64,000 bases of DNA from Bacillota bacterium (GTDB lineage Bacteria; Bacillota; UBA4882; UBA8346). The stretch spans positions 62,001 through 126,000 of the forward strand of contig JAEZFP010000033.1 of assembly GCA_023417475.1 (NCBI GenBank). Direction: 5' to 3'. The position numbers and the translations under genes are program-made. The notes under the pieces were generated by a model. That model made no database searches. It had not been told where the DNA came from and was given only the letters and a program-made list of their open reading frames with translations. This document shows positions 17,291 through 26,733 of the stretch, in pieces. Position 1 is the first letter of the stretch, and each line of letters opens with the position of its first letter.

Positions 17291-18979
17291 GTGGGGAAAA
17301 TCGATTTTAACAAGCCTTTCCGAAGCGGAGGGGTTACCAACGGCGTCCACAAATCAGGCAACCGGGCTCATCTGCGGGCAATGGGTTTATTAGACGAGGA
17401 TATTGAAAAACCGTTTATCGGGATTGCCAATTCGTACAATGCGATGCATCCCGGTCATATGCACTTGCGGGAATTGGCCGAGAGTGTCAAAGAAGGAATC
17501 TGGGGCGCCGGTGGCGTCGCTTTTGAATTTAACACCATCGCCATCTGTGACGGGATCACCCAAGGCCATATCGGCATGAATTATGTTTTGCCGAGCCGGG
17601 ATATCATTGTCGATAGCATCGAATTGATTGCGCAGGCACAGCAATTGGACGGTATCGTTTTCCTGTCATCCTGTGATAAGATTGAACCGGCCATGCTGAT
17701 GGCAGCCTCCCGTTTGAATATCCCGGCGATTATGGTCACCGGCGGGCCGATGTTGCCAGGGCATTTTGATGGCAAAGACATGGCAATCTCCGATATGCGC
17801 GAGGTCGCCGGCCGCTGGAAAAAGGGCGAAGTGACCGATGAAGACTTTTATGAGATGGAATGCAATGTCTGCCCGGGTCCCGGGTCCTGTGCGATGAACG
17901 GAACCGCCAACACTATGGCGGTCGTGGCGGAGGTCGTGGGCTTGACTTTGCCGGGGTGTTCAACGATTCACGCGGCCCATGCGGCAAAGAAGCGCATCGC
18001 CAAACAGAGCGGCGCCGAAATTGTCCGCCTGGTGAAGGAAGATATCAAACCCCGTGATTTTATCACCCAAAACTCACTTTATAATGCAATTCGCGTTTCA
18101 GCGGCCCTGGGCGGTTCGACCAATGCCGCTTTGCATATACCGGCGATTGCCTCAGAGTTGGGCGTGGATGTCCAGTTGGACGATTTTGACCGGTTGAGTT
18201 TAGAAACGCCACATCTGGTTCATGTTAAGCCATCCGGGAAATATACCTTCCTTGACTTTGAACGGGCCGGCGGGGCTCTGGCATTAATGAAAGAGATGTT
18301 GCCGATCTTGGCCGCCGATGAGCAAACCATCACCGGAAAAACCTTACGGGAAAATGTCAGTCAAATCAAGAATAAAAATCCTGAAGTGATTCGTCCCTTA
18401 AACAATCCGGTCTACCCCCACGGCAGTTATGGAGTGTTGAAAGGGAATCTCTGCCCGGAAGGGGCGGTAGTAAAGATCTCCGGCGTATCGGAGAAGATGC
18501 GGGTTCATACCGGACCGGCCATCGTTTTCAATGTGGAAGAGGAAGCGACGAAAGCGGTCTATGACGGAAGAGTCCAACCCGGCCATATTGTGGTAATCCG
18601 GTATGAAGGACCTAAAGGCGGTCCCGGCATGCGTGAAATGTTGGCGACCACCTCCGCCATTATGGGGATGGGTCTCGGCGATAGTACGGCGCTGATTACC
18701 GACGGACGTTTCTCCGGAGCGACCCGTGGGCCGTGCATCGGCCATATCGCGCCGGAAGCGGCGGCCGGCGGAGTGATTGGATTGATTGAAGATGGCGATC
18801 CGATCCAATTGAATATTCCGGAACGTCGTTTGGAATTACTGGTAAGCGAGGAAGAACTGGAACGGCGGCGCCAGACGTGGAAGTGCGTTGACAAAGGGAT
18901 CGCCAGTCCGGCTTTGAGACGTTATGCCCATTTAGTGACAACCGTGGCCAAAGGCGCGGTTTTGCAAAAAGACTTTTAG
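17291..18979 (+). CDS. IlvD/Edd-family dehydratase, probable sugar-acid dehydratase
   Basis: 562 aa iron-sulphur dehydratase. Cluster cysteines are C128 in SSCDK and C200 in GPGSC; the position of the extra cysteine found in the [2Fe-2S] subgroup is Gly55 in MHPGHMHL, as in E. coli IlvD. The catalytic Ser motif TDGRFSGATRG and C-terminal RYEGPKGGPGM are intact. It could be true dihydroxyacid dehydratase, but no other ilv gene is present and the next genes are an aldolase, an alcohol dehydrogenase and glycerate kinase, so an aldonate-to-2-keto-3-deoxy-aldonate step is more likely. GTG start with AGAGGG upstream; only 12 bases to the aldolase. Confidence 0.85.
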   Translation: MGKIDFNKPFRSGGVTNGVHKSGNRAHLRAMGLLDEDIEKPFIGIANSYNAMHPGHMHLRELAESVKEGIWGAGGVAFEFNTIAICDGITQGHIGMNYVLPSRDIIVDSIELIAQAQQLDGIVFLSSCDKIEPAMLMAASRLNIPAIMVTGGPMLPGHFDGKDMAISDMREVAGRWKKGEVTDEDFYEMECNVCPGPGSCAMNGTANTMAVVAEVVGLTLPGCSTIHAAHAAKKRIAKQSGAEIVRLVKEDIKPRDFITQNSLYNAIRVSAALGGSTNAALHIPAIASELGVDVQLDDFDRLSLETPHLVHVKPSGKYTFLDFERAGGALALMKEMLPILAADEQTITGKTLRENVSQIKNKNPEVIRPLNNPVYPHGSYGVLKGNLCPEGAVVKISGVSEKMRVHTGPAIVFNVEEEATKAVYDGRVQPGHIVVIRYEGPKGGPGMREMLATTSAIMGMGLGDSTALITDGRFSGATRGPCIGHIAPEAAAGGVIGLIEDGDPIQLNIPERRLELLVSEEELERRRQTWKCVDKGIASPALRRYAHLVTTVAKGAVLQKDF

Positions 18980-18991
18980 GAGGGTCAAAGG

Positions 18992-19891
18992 ATGTTTAAA
19001 CCGTATGGAGTAATTCCCGCGCTTGTTACCCCTTTAGATGAGAAAGGGAACTTGATGGAAGCGGCTTTGCGTAAGGTGATTGATTACACCATCGCCGGCG
19101 GAGTGCATGGAGTTTTTATTTTGGGAAGTACCGGTGAGATTTACGGCTTGGAATGGGAACAAAAGAAACGGGCCCTTGAAATCACCGTCGAACAAACCGC
19201 CGGGCGTGTTCCGGTGTACGCCGGGGCCAGCGAAATTACGACCCGGGATTGTATTCGGCTTGCCAAGTTTGCTGAAGAGATCGGTGGAGTTTCCGCAATT
19301 TCGGTCTTAACGCCATTTTTCATTACGCCCAATCGCAATGAACTAAAGCAGCATTACCTGGATATCGCCGCCGCGACTAAATTGCCGGTGATTCTCTACG
19401 GCAATAACGATCGGACCAATGTGAACATCCCGGCCGATCTTGCGGCCGAACTCGCCAATGTCGAAAACATTGTCGGTATCAAAGACTCAAGCGGCGATAT
19501 GACCCAAATGGGAGAGTATATCCGCCGGACTGCCGATAAAGAATTCAGCGTGATTGCGGGCCGCGACACGTTAATCCTGGCCAATCTCGCCTATGGCGGC
19601 GCCGGCGCTATCGCTGCCACTGCCAATATCGTTCCTTCGATTGTTTCCGGAATCTACAATTCATATCTGGCGGGCGATTATGAAAAAGCAAGAGAGCTAC
19701 AATATCAGCTGGCTCCGTTACGGATTGCTTTCGGTTTAGGTACCTTCCCGGTGGTGATGAAAGAAGCATTGCGACTAGTCGGCATCGACGCCGGCGTGGC
19801 CTTGCGTCCGGTTGGCCCAATCTCTGATGAGAACCGCGCCAAATTAACTGAGATTATTAAAGCGCTTGGCGTTTTCCAAGTCGCCAACTAA
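18992..19891 (+). CDS. DapA-family aldolase (2-keto-3-deoxy sugar-acid type)
   Basis: 299 aa class I aldolase of the dihydrodipicolinate-synthase/NAL superfamily. Schiff-base Lys164 in GIKDSSG, catalytic Tyr136 in LYGNN, carboxylate-binding GSTGE at 45-49. Instead of the usual YNxP, the Tyr is followed by GNND, so substrate preference may differ from DapA. With the dehydratase 12 bases upstream it probably splits a 2-keto-3-deoxy acid into pyruvate and an aldehyde. AGGAGG precedes the ATG. True lysine biosynthesis is unlikely given its neighbours. Confidence 0.87.
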   Translation: MFKPYGVIPALVTPLDEKGNLMEAALRKVIDYTIAGGVHGVFILGSTGEIYGLEWEQKKRALEITVEQTAGRVPVYAGASEITTRDCIRLAKFAEEIGGVSAISVLTPFFITPNRNELKQHYLDIAAATKLPVILYGNNDRTNVNIPADLAAELANVENIVGIKDSSGDMTQMGEYIRRTADKEFSVIAGRDTLILANLAYGGAGAIAATANIVPSIVSGIYNSYLAGDYEKARELQYQLAPLRIAFGLGTFPVVMKEALRLVGIDAGVALRPVGPISDENRAKLTEIIKALGVFQVAN

Positions 19892-19917
19892 GGAAATCTA
19901 AAAAGTAGGTGTTCAAA

Positions 19918-21201
19918 ATGAATGAATTAGCAAATCAAGCTGCCCAGATTTTAAGAAAATTTAAGGGTGACAATTATACTTTCGGTCTCGGAGTGATGGA
20001 TCAGGTTGGAGTTTATGCCGCCGGTTTTGGTAAATCCGCTTTGGTGATCGCCAATCCGGCCGCATATTTGCAGCCAATTCTGGATCAGGTTTTGGCTTCC
20101 CTTGAAAAACACGGGGTTCACTTGGCGGGAGACCGGATCGTCCCTGACGCCGGACCCAATGCGCCGCGTGAGGATGTCTATCGGATCGAAAGTTATATCC
20201 TGCATTTTAAACCGGAAAGCATTATTGTCATCGGTGGCGGCAGTTCCATTGATGCCGCCAAAGCGGCTAATGTGTTAGCAACTTTGGGAGAGTACAGCCC
20301 GGAGATTGAGACGTATTTCGGCGCCGGATTGGTTACCGCGGCACTTAATCAGACCGGTAAAAAGCTGCTTCCGTTGATTGCGGTGGAGACCGCCGCCAGC
20401 TCCGGAGCGCATCTCACCAAGTACTCCAATATTACTGATCCGGTTGCCGGACAGAAGAAACTAATCGTTGATGAAGCGGTTGTCCCAGCCAAGGCAGTTT
20501 TTGATTATACCGTTACCGAAAGCATGCCGCTGGGTTTGACCATTGACGGCGCTTTAGATGGGATTGCGCATTGTTTGGAAGTATTTTATGGCGCCACTCC
20601 CGAAAAGTTTGAACAATTGCAAGAAATTGCCCTGCTCGGCATTGGATTGGTGGTTAATTACGCGAAGCGGGTGATTGAAAATCCGCATGATTTGGAAGCG
20701 CGGCAAGCTTTGGGTTTGGCAACGGATTTGGGTGGTTTCGCGATTATGGTTGGCGGGACCAGTGGCGCTCACTTGACCAGCTTCTCATTGGTCGACGTCA
20801 CCAGCCATGGCCGGGCTTGCGGTTTAATGAATCCCTATTATACGGTCTTCTTCGCGCCAGCGGTCGAGCCCCAACTACGTCTGGTTGGCGGTATTTTCAA
20901 AGAAGCCGGCTATCTTCAAGCCGATCTGGAACAATTAAGCGGCCGGGAACTTGGTCTAGCGGTTGCTCAGGGAATGGTGGCATTCAGCCGCAGCATCGGT
21001 TCGCCGACGACCTTAGGGGAACTTCCCGGTTTCTCCGACCAACATATTCAACGCGCTTTGGAAGCGGCCAAAAATCCGCAACTCGACTCCAAACTAAAGA
21101 ATATGCCGGTCCCGCTGACCGCCGCTTTAGTTGACGAATATATGGGACCGATTTTGGAAGCTGCCAAAACCGGGGATTTTTCACTGATTAAGCAATTATA
21201 A
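19918..21201 (+). CDS. Iron-containing alcohol dehydrogenase
   Basis: 427 aa group III (Fe-dependent) alcohol dehydrogenase. NAD-binding region includes IVIGGGSSIDAAKA; metal ligands are in DGALDGIAHCLEV, GAHLTSF and TSHGRACGLMNPYY (Asp and three His). ATG at 19918 has TAGGTG eight bases upstream; an alternative GTG at 19909 would add three residues. In this operon it likely reduces or oxidises the aldehyde/semialdehyde released by the aldolase. The exact substrate is not visible. Confidence 0.87.
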   Translation: MNELANQAAQILRKFKGDNYTFGLGVMDQVGVYAAGFGKSALVIANPAAYLQPILDQVLASLEKHGVHLAGDRIVPDAGPNAPREDVYRIESYILHFKPESIIVIGGGSSIDAAKAANVLATLGEYSPEIETYFGAGLVTAALNQTGKKLLPLIAVETAASSGAHLTKYSNITDPVAGQKKLIVDEAVVPAKAVFDYTVTESMPLGLTIDGALDGIAHCLEVFYGATPEKFEQLQEIALLGIGLVVNYAKRVIENPHDLEARQALGLATDLGGFAIMVGGTSGAHLTSFSLVDVTSHGRACGLMNPYYTVFFAPAVEPQLRLVGGIFKEAGYLQADLEQLSGRELGLAVAQGMVAFSRSIGSPTTLGELPGFSDQHIQRALEAAKNPQLDSKLKNMPVPLTAALVDEYMGPILEAAKTGDFSLIKQL

Positions 21202-21220
21202 TTTCAAACATGAGAGATTA

Positions 21221-21250
21221 GGGTACGGTAGAGAATGCGCTGCCGTATCC
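21221..21250 (+). terminator. Intra-operon hairpin before the LarA-type gene
   Basis: 11-bp stem with two G-T wobbles (GGGTACGGTAG / CTGCCGTATCC) and an 8-nt loop followed by a weak T-rich stretch. It may be a partial terminator or processing site that lowers expression of the distal genes. Confidence 0.45.
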
Positions 21251-21333
21251 TATCTTTGTCGGGATCAAAGGTATGTCGCCTACGGATTGGCCCTAATTTT
21301 TTGGCGCGGCATATTCAAAAGGGGTTGTTTATA

Positions 21334-22716
21334 ATGAAAACGGTGAATATGAAGTTTGGTCCTGAGCAATTTACAGTTCGTCTTCCGGAGACAACCGAGA
21401 TTTTGGCGATGGATACGCCAAAACCCTTGACCAATCCGGAAACAGCAATAGCCGAAGCTTTGGTCAATTCGATCGGAGCGCCGGGATTGGACGCGATGAT
21501 TGCGGCAAAGATCGACGCCAACCCCAATCTGCGGGTTGTGGTGGTGGTTTCCGATAATACGCGGCCGGTGCCCTATCGCGGTGAGTCGGGGATCTTATGG
21601 CCGATTTTGCAAAAGTTGTTGAACCATGGCATCGCCAAAGAACGGATTTTGGTGATTGTCGCCACCGGCACTCACCGGGGACTCACGACCGACGAACTGC
21701 AAATAATGCTTGATCCCAAGGTTTTTGAAGCAGGGATCCAAGTGGTCAATCACGATTGCCAGGATCAGGCGAATCTGGTTTACCTCGGAGCAACGCGCCG
21801 GGGCAGTCAGATTTATATCAATCGGAACTACATGGAGGCTGACTTAAAAATCCTGACCGGTTTGGTTGAGAGTCATTTCATGGCAGGGGCGTCGGGAGGA
21901 CGGAAGTCGGTTTGTCCGGGATTGATCGGCGAAGAAAGCACCTATATCTTTCACAGCGCGCCGATGCTCGCTTCGCCCCAAGCGACCGATCTAACGCTGG
22001 ACGGCAATCCCTGTCATGAAGAGGCGTTGGAAGTGGCGCAAAAAGCCGGGGTCGATTATATCGTTAATGTGACCCTTGATCACCGTTTTCAGATCACCGG
22101 CGTTTTCGCCGGCGATCTTGAGCTGGCCCATCGCAAGGCGGTCGAACAAGTTACTCAATACGCGGCGATTCCGGTGGAACGAACCTATGACTTGGTGATC
22201 ACCCACGCCGGTTTTGTCGGTATCAACCACTACCAGGCTGCTAAAGCCGGGGTGGCGGCCAGCCGGATTCTGAAACCGGGTGGGACCTTGATTATGGCAG
22301 CCAACAATACCGATTCCGATCCGGTGGGGAGCCCGCGGTACCGAACAGTCCTGCACTTGTTGAAACTGATGGGGGTTGAAAATTTCAACCGTTTGATCCT
22401 TTCGAAAGATTGGACCTTTATTCCCGAACAGTGGCAGATTCAAATGTGGGGCAAATTGTTTGCCAAGATACCGCAAGATAATTTTATTTATTATAGCCCG
22501 CAACTTAAAAGCAGCGATTATCAGTACCTGGCGGGAGTTGACGGGAACTGCTTTTTGCCTGAAGACCAACGTTACCGCAGCGATACGCAGTTGATTCCCG
22601 TTTATATTGAAGCGGCGGTCAATGAAACCTTGCGACGCTTAACTGCAAGCGGCAATAAAGAGCTTTCCATCGCCTATCTGACCGACGGACCTTACGGAAT
22701 TCCGTTGCCAAGATAG
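21334..22716 (+). CDS. LarA-family nickel-pincer racemase/epimerase
   Basis: 460 aa. SDNTRPVP, ATGTHRG, ESHFMAGASGGRKSVCPG and FHSAPM carry residues aligning with LarA His108, His174, Lys184 and His200: here H114, H181, K191, H207. These are the proton-shuttling His pair, the Lys that attaches the nickel-pincer nucleotide and a nickel ligand, so catalytic competence is likely. The family includes lactate, malate and aldonate (gluconate 2-) epimerases; this sugar-acid operon suggests C2 epimerisation of an aldonate or a short 2-hydroxy acid. The cofactor genes larB, larC and larE are not in the window. AAAAGGGG precedes ATG 21334. Confidence 0.87.
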   Translation: MKTVNMKFGPEQFTVRLPETTEILAMDTPKPLTNPETAIAEALVNSIGAPGLDAMIAAKIDANPNLRVVVVVSDNTRPVPYRGESGILWPILQKLLNHGIAKERILVIVATGTHRGLTTDELQIMLDPKVFEAGIQVVNHDCQDQANLVYLGATRRGSQIYINRNYMEADLKILTGLVESHFMAGASGGRKSVCPGLIGEESTYIFHSAPMLASPQATDLTLDGNPCHEEALEVAQKAGVDYIVNVTLDHRFQITGVFAGDLELAHRKAVEQVTQYAAIPVERTYDLVITHAGFVGINHYQAAKAGVAASRILKPGGTLIMAANNTDSDPVGSPRYRTVLHLLKLMGVENFNRLILSKDWTFIPEQWQIQMWGKLFAKIPQDNFIYYSPQLKSSDYQYLAGVDGNCFLPEDQRYRSDTQLIPVYIEAAVNETLRRLTASGNKELSIAYLTDGPYGIPLPR

Positions 22717-22738
22717 TACTGGATAAAGGATGAGGAAC

Positions 22739-23872
22739 ATGAAAATTGTTGTAGCGCCCGATTCTTTTAAAGGAAGTTTAACAGCAGCCGAGGTTTGTGA
22801 AGCGATTGCGGCCGGGGTCCGGAAAGTAATTCCCGAGGCGCAACTTGCCTTTTGTCCCATGGCGGATGGCGGCGAGGGGACGGTTCAATCATTGGTTGAT
22901 GCGACGCAAGGCCGGATTGTACACCAAGCGGTCACCGGTCCGTTGGGTCATCCGGTCGAAGCTTTCTTTGGCATCCTGGGCGATGGCAAAACCGGCGTCA
23001 TTGAAATGGCGGCAGCCTCCGGTTTGCCTTTGGTTCCGGAAGGTCAAAAAAATCCCTTGCTTACGACAACGTATGGCACGGGCGAACTGATCCGGGCGGC
23101 TTTGGATTTGGGGTGCACGCGTTTGGTGATTGGCATTGGCGGCAGCGCCACCAATGAAGGCGGCGCCGGCATGGCGACTGCGCTTGGGTACCGTTTTCTT
23201 GATGCTGCGGGGGAAGAATTGCCACAGGGCGGCGGCCATTTAATAAACTTGGCGCGGATTGACGCCTCTCGACGGGATGGACGACTCGCAGCAAGTGAGT
23301 TCATTGTCGCCTGTGATGTCACCAATCCGTTAGTCGGCCCCACCGGCGCTTCAGCGGTTTACGGTCCGCAAAAAGGGGCGAATCCGGAGATGGTGGCGGC
23401 GTTGGATAACGCCCTGACCAACTTCGCCGCAGTGGTAAAACGGGATCTCGGGATCGCCGTGGCGGAATTGCCGGGAGCCGGAGCGGCGGGCGGTTTAGGC
23501 GCGGGTTTGGTGGCGTTTGGTAATGCCCGACTACAGCGGGGCGTAGAGTTGGTGATCGAAACGGTTGGTTTGAAAGCGCAACTCCAAACTGCGGATCTGG
23601 TGATTACCGGCGAAGGAGCCATTGACGGACAGACCATTCATGGTAAAACACCGATCGGAGTGGCCAAAGCCGCCAAAGAGTTTGGTAAACCGGTTTTGGC
23701 GATTGCCGGTGGTTTGGGACACGGGTGGGAGCAGGTTTTGGAGCATGGCATTGACGGTATGGTTCCGATAGTGGATCGCCCGATGTCGCTTGCGGATGCG
23801 ATTCAAAACGCCGCCTCGTTAGTGGCTGGAGCGACTGAACGGATGCTTCGGATTTATCTGGCGGGAAAGTAA
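22739..23872 (+). CDS. Glycerate 2-kinase (GlxK/GarK type)
   Basis: 377 aa glycerate kinase type 1, giving 2-phosphoglycerate from D-glycerate and ATP. N-terminal MKIVVAPDSFKGSL, then FCPMADGGEGT, IGIGGSATNEGGAGMA and DLVITGEGAIDGQT are diagnostic of the family. ATG at 22739 with GGATGAGG just before it; the ATG at 22730 lies in that site. 22 bases follow the LarA stop. It would feed the three-carbon product of the upstream steps into glycolysis. Confidence 0.93.
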   Translation: MKIVVAPDSFKGSLTAAEVCEAIAAGVRKVIPEAQLAFCPMADGGEGTVQSLVDATQGRIVHQAVTGPLGHPVEAFFGILGDGKTGVIEMAAASGLPLVPEGQKNPLLTTTYGTGELIRAALDLGCTRLVIGIGGSATNEGGAGMATALGYRFLDAAGEELPQGGGHLINLARIDASRRDGRLAASEFIVACDVTNPLVGPTGASAVYGPQKGANPEMVAALDNALTNFAAVVKRDLGIAVAELPGAGAAGGLGAGLVAFGNARLQRGVELVIETVGLKAQLQTADLVITGEGAIDGQTIHGKTPIGVAKAAKEFGKPVLAIAGGLGHGWEQVLEHGIDGMVPIVDRPMSLADAIQNAASLVAGATERMLRIYLAGK

Positions 23873-23895
23873 GTTCATATACGGAGGGTCTGCTG

Positions 23896-24930
23896 ATGGA
23901 ACGAGTGAAATTGGGGATGGTTGGGCTGAATTTTGGCGGTAAAATCATCCAACGGCTTCAAAATGGATCGGGTAATCGCTATGTGGAAGTCGTCGCGGTC
24001 TGCGACTTAAGTAAAGAGCGGGCGGATAAGGCGGCCGCCGATTTTGGTTTGAAAGCGTATTATCATTTGGATGAGATGCTTCAAGATCCGGAAATTCGTG
24101 CGGTAGGGTTATTTACCGGTCCGGTGGGTCGGGCGGATTTGATCCGGAAAATCATTCAACATGGCAAAGACGTTTTGACCACCAAACCGTTCGAGTTGGA
24201 TCCCGATGCCACGCTTGCGGTATTTGAGGAGGCGCAACGGTTGGGGAGAATCATTCATTTAAACTCGCCATCGCCGGTTTACTCCCCGGACTTATTGAAG
24301 ATTCAGGAATGGGTTGAAAAATATCAGTTGGGCAGAGTGATCTCCTGCCGTTGTGATTCATGGAGTTCGTATCGGGAGAAACCCGACGGCAGTTGGTATG
24401 ATGATCCCGAACGTTGTCCGGCGGCGCCTCTTTTCCGGATTGGAATCTATCTAATTAACGATCTGGTTCGCTTGATCGGCCCTGCGGCGCAGGTCAATCT
24501 GTTACAATCGCGGATCTTCACCGAACGGCCGACAGTGGACAACGCTCAATTGGGAATTTTATTTAAAAACGGCGCTATCGGTAATGTTTACGCTTCATTC
24601 TGTACCAAAGACGGCGATTATTATAAAGATTCGCTCGTTTTAAATTTCGAAAACGGAACCATTTACCGGAATTGCGGTCCGGGGGTCAAATTGAACAGCG
24701 AGACGATGACTGCAAGACTGGAATTGAAGACCTACCGCGACGGTGAGCATATTACCGATGAAGCGGTCGTTGAGGAACACAGCGGCGAATATCAATGGGA
24801 GGTTTTCTGTAGAGCGGTGAACGGCGAAGTGATTTCGGGACAAGTTCTACCGGAACAGATCGCCGAAGGGATTCGTGTGATCGCGGCAATGTCGAAAGCG
24901 ATTAGAAACGGCGGCGTTGCAACGGTTTGA
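23896..24930 (+). CDS. Gfo/Idh/MocA-family oxidoreductase
   Basis: 344 aa NAD(P)-dependent dehydrogenase acting on a sugar, inositol or sugar acid. N-terminal Rossmann fold with GMVGLNFGG, then the GFO_IDH_MocA C-terminal domain. The family EKP signature reads T-K-P (VLTTKPFELD): Lys, which contacts nicotinamide and substrate, is kept, Glu is replaced. GGAGGG precedes the ATG. Last gene of the sugar-acid operon, 23 bases after glycerate kinase; probably provides an oxidation or epimerisation step at the entry of the pathway. Confidence 0.85.
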   Translation: MERVKLGMVGLNFGGKIIQRLQNGSGNRYVEVVAVCDLSKERADKAAADFGLKAYYHLDEMLQDPEIRAVGLFTGPVGRADLIRKIIQHGKDVLTTKPFELDPDATLAVFEEAQRLGRIIHLNSPSPVYSPDLLKIQEWVEKYQLGRVISCRCDSWSSYREKPDGSWYDDPERCPAAPLFRIGIYLINDLVRLIGPAAQVNLLQSRIFTERPTVDNAQLGILFKNGAIGNVYASFCTKDGDYYKDSLVLNFENGTIYRNCGPGVKLNSETMTARLELKTYRDGEHITDEAVVEEHSGEYQWEVFCRAVNGEVISGQVLPEQIAEGIRVIAAMSKAIRNGGVATV

Positions 24931-24951
24931 CCATGACGATAATTCGGGTGG

Positions 24952-24978
24952 AAGGGTTGACTTTAACAGGTCAGCCCT
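24952..24978 (+). terminator. Terminator of the sugar-acid operon
   Basis: AAGGGTTGAC / GTCAGCCCTT stem with one G-T pair, 7- to 8-nt loop, then T6. Ends the transcription unit that begins at 17291. Confidence 0.85.
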
Positions 24979-25160
24979 TTTTTGTTAGGATACGCCCTTC
25001 AGGAAATGTTCCTTCATTCCGATTTAGAATATAAAGGGTTATTTCCAAATTTTATCGAAATAAACAATATTTATAAAAATAAGGTTTTTTAATTGGATTG
25101 CTAAGGATTTAACCCAAAAACCAGGAGCGGTATCGCAATCTACGGTGAGGAGGGAAACGG

Positions 25161-26717
25161 ATGAACCGCATTTTCGAAAATGCCCCATTATTAAAAATTT
25201 TCTTTGATGCGATTCCCCAGATTGCTTTGATCCTTAACGATGAGGGGAGGATTGAAGAATTAAACCGTTTCGCCTTTGCTTTTTTGGGCGTGAGCGCCGG
25301 AGAGACTAATTATTATCACCGATTCGGCTGTGAAGTGTATGAATGCCTTCATTGCGCTCCCGATGGATTTACATATCGCCCGGCAACTTGCCAAGAGTGT
25401 GGGTTACGTAATTCCTCGCTTACAGCGTTGCAAGGAAATCATGTCAACCGGGTTTATTTCCAATTACTGATTCGGCGTGAGCAAGAAACACGGACCGTAG
25501 ATCTTTTGATCAGTTCCGGTCCTTTCGATTATAACGGCCGACGTTTCATCTTTCTAATTCTGGAGGACATTAGCGAAAAACAGCAAATTGAAGCGGAATT
25601 AAACAAAATGCAGAAGTTGCAGTCGCTTGGAGTGTTGGCGGGCGGAATCGCCCATGACTTTAACAACAGTTTGGAAGCAATGTTGGCCAATGTTGAATTG
25701 GCCATTGCCAAACACGGCCAAAAAGAAGATATTAAGAAACACCTTATCAACACGTTGAACATGATTCATAAAACCAGCAATTTGACGAAACAATTATTGA
25801 CCTTCGCCACCGGAGGAGCTCCTTTGAAACAGAACGCCTCAATTCGGGAGCTACTCGTGGATACGGTGAACTTTGTTCTGGCTGGAACCAAAGTTCAATG
25901 CCGCTTTGATGTTGCAGACTTATGGCTGGCCGAAGTGGATGAAGGGCAGATTTGTCAGGTGATTAATAATATTATTCGCAACGCGGTGCAGGCAATGGAA
26001 GACGGTGGTTGGATTGAAGTTTCCGCCACCAATGTTGCGCTACGCGCCAAGCCGTATCAACCGGGCAATTATATTCGGATTGCCATTCGCGACTTTGGCG
26101 CGGGAATCGCTCCCGAACATCTGACCAAAATCTTCGATCCCTTTTTCTCTACCAAAGCGAGCGGTACCGGACTCGGACTAACCACTTCGTATTCGATTAT
26201 CCAAAAACACGGCGGGTATTTGGAAGTTGAATCGGTACTAACGGTTGGTTCGACTTTTTCCATTTATCTCCCCGCCCTCGCTCACAGCAAAGTGCTATTG
26301 GAAACGCCGCATCATGTGAAGGAGTCGGTTGACGGCGTAAAGATCCTATTGCTGGACGATAACCGGGAGATTCTCGTGGCGATGGAGGAAGCGTTACGGT
26401 TGATGGGTTACCAGGTTGAGATAACAATGGATGGCAATGAGGCGATCAACCGCTATCAACAAGCTTTGGAGAGCGGCGAGCCGTTTCAAGCGGTCGTGAT
26501 GGACCTGACAATTCCTTGCGGGATGGGCGGAGTTGAAGTTTTGAGACGGCTGCAGACAATGAACCCCGCGATCAAAGCCGTGGTCTCCAGCGGATATGCC
26601 AATGATCCCATCTTAGCCGATTACGCCCGGTACGGGTTTGTCAGTGCGGTGGTGAAGCCGTTTTATTTTGAGGAATTACACGAAATTCTGCAGCGAATAA
26701 CGAAAGATACGCGGTAA
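25161..26717 (+). CDS. Soluble PAS hybrid histidine kinase with cysteine-rich sensor
   Basis: 518 aa, no transmembrane helix. PAS domain (residues 1-135) holds Cys at about 53, 57, 60, 73 and 76 (in GCEVYECLHC and ATCQECGLR), a cluster seen in a PAS subgroup and able to bind metal or sense redox. Then the H-box GGIAHDFNN, ATPase domain with GTGLGLTTSYSI, and a C-terminal receiver (VVMDLTIPCGMGG, phospho-Asp). The kinase and receiver halves are paralogous to the kinase at 12463. GGAGGG precedes the ATG. Cytosolic, possibly reading redox state; output unknown. Confidence 0.88.
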   Translation: MNRIFENAPLLKIFFDAIPQIALILNDEGRIEELNRFAFAFLGVSAGETNYYHRFGCEVYECLHCAPDGFTYRPATCQECGLRNSSLTALQGNHVNRVYFQLLIRREQETRTVDLLISSGPFDYNGRRFIFLILEDISEKQQIEAELNKMQKLQSLGVLAGGIAHDFNNSLEAMLANVELAIAKHGQKEDIKKHLINTLNMIHKTSNLTKQLLTFATGGAPLKQNASIRELLVDTVNFVLAGTKVQCRFDVADLWLAEVDEGQICQVINNIIRNAVQAMEDGGWIEVSATNVALRAKPYQPGNYIRIAIRDFGAGIAPEHLTKIFDPFFSTKASGTGLGLTTSYSIIQKHGGYLEVESVLTVGSTFSIYLPALAHSKVLLETPHHVKESVDGVKILLLDDNREILVAMEEALRLMGYQVEITMDGNEAINRYQQALESGEPFQAVVMDLTIPCGMGGVEVLRRLQTMNPAIKAVVSSGYANDPILADYARYGFVSAVVKPFYFEELHEILQRITKDTR

Positions 26718-26733
26718 GGAGAGTTAGAATTGC

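Noticed and set aside
17291..18979. Annotating the dehydratase as ilvD of branched-chain amino acid synthesis
   Set aside because: No ilvB, ilvC or leu genes accompany it and the neighbours form a sugar-acid route; kept as an alternative only.
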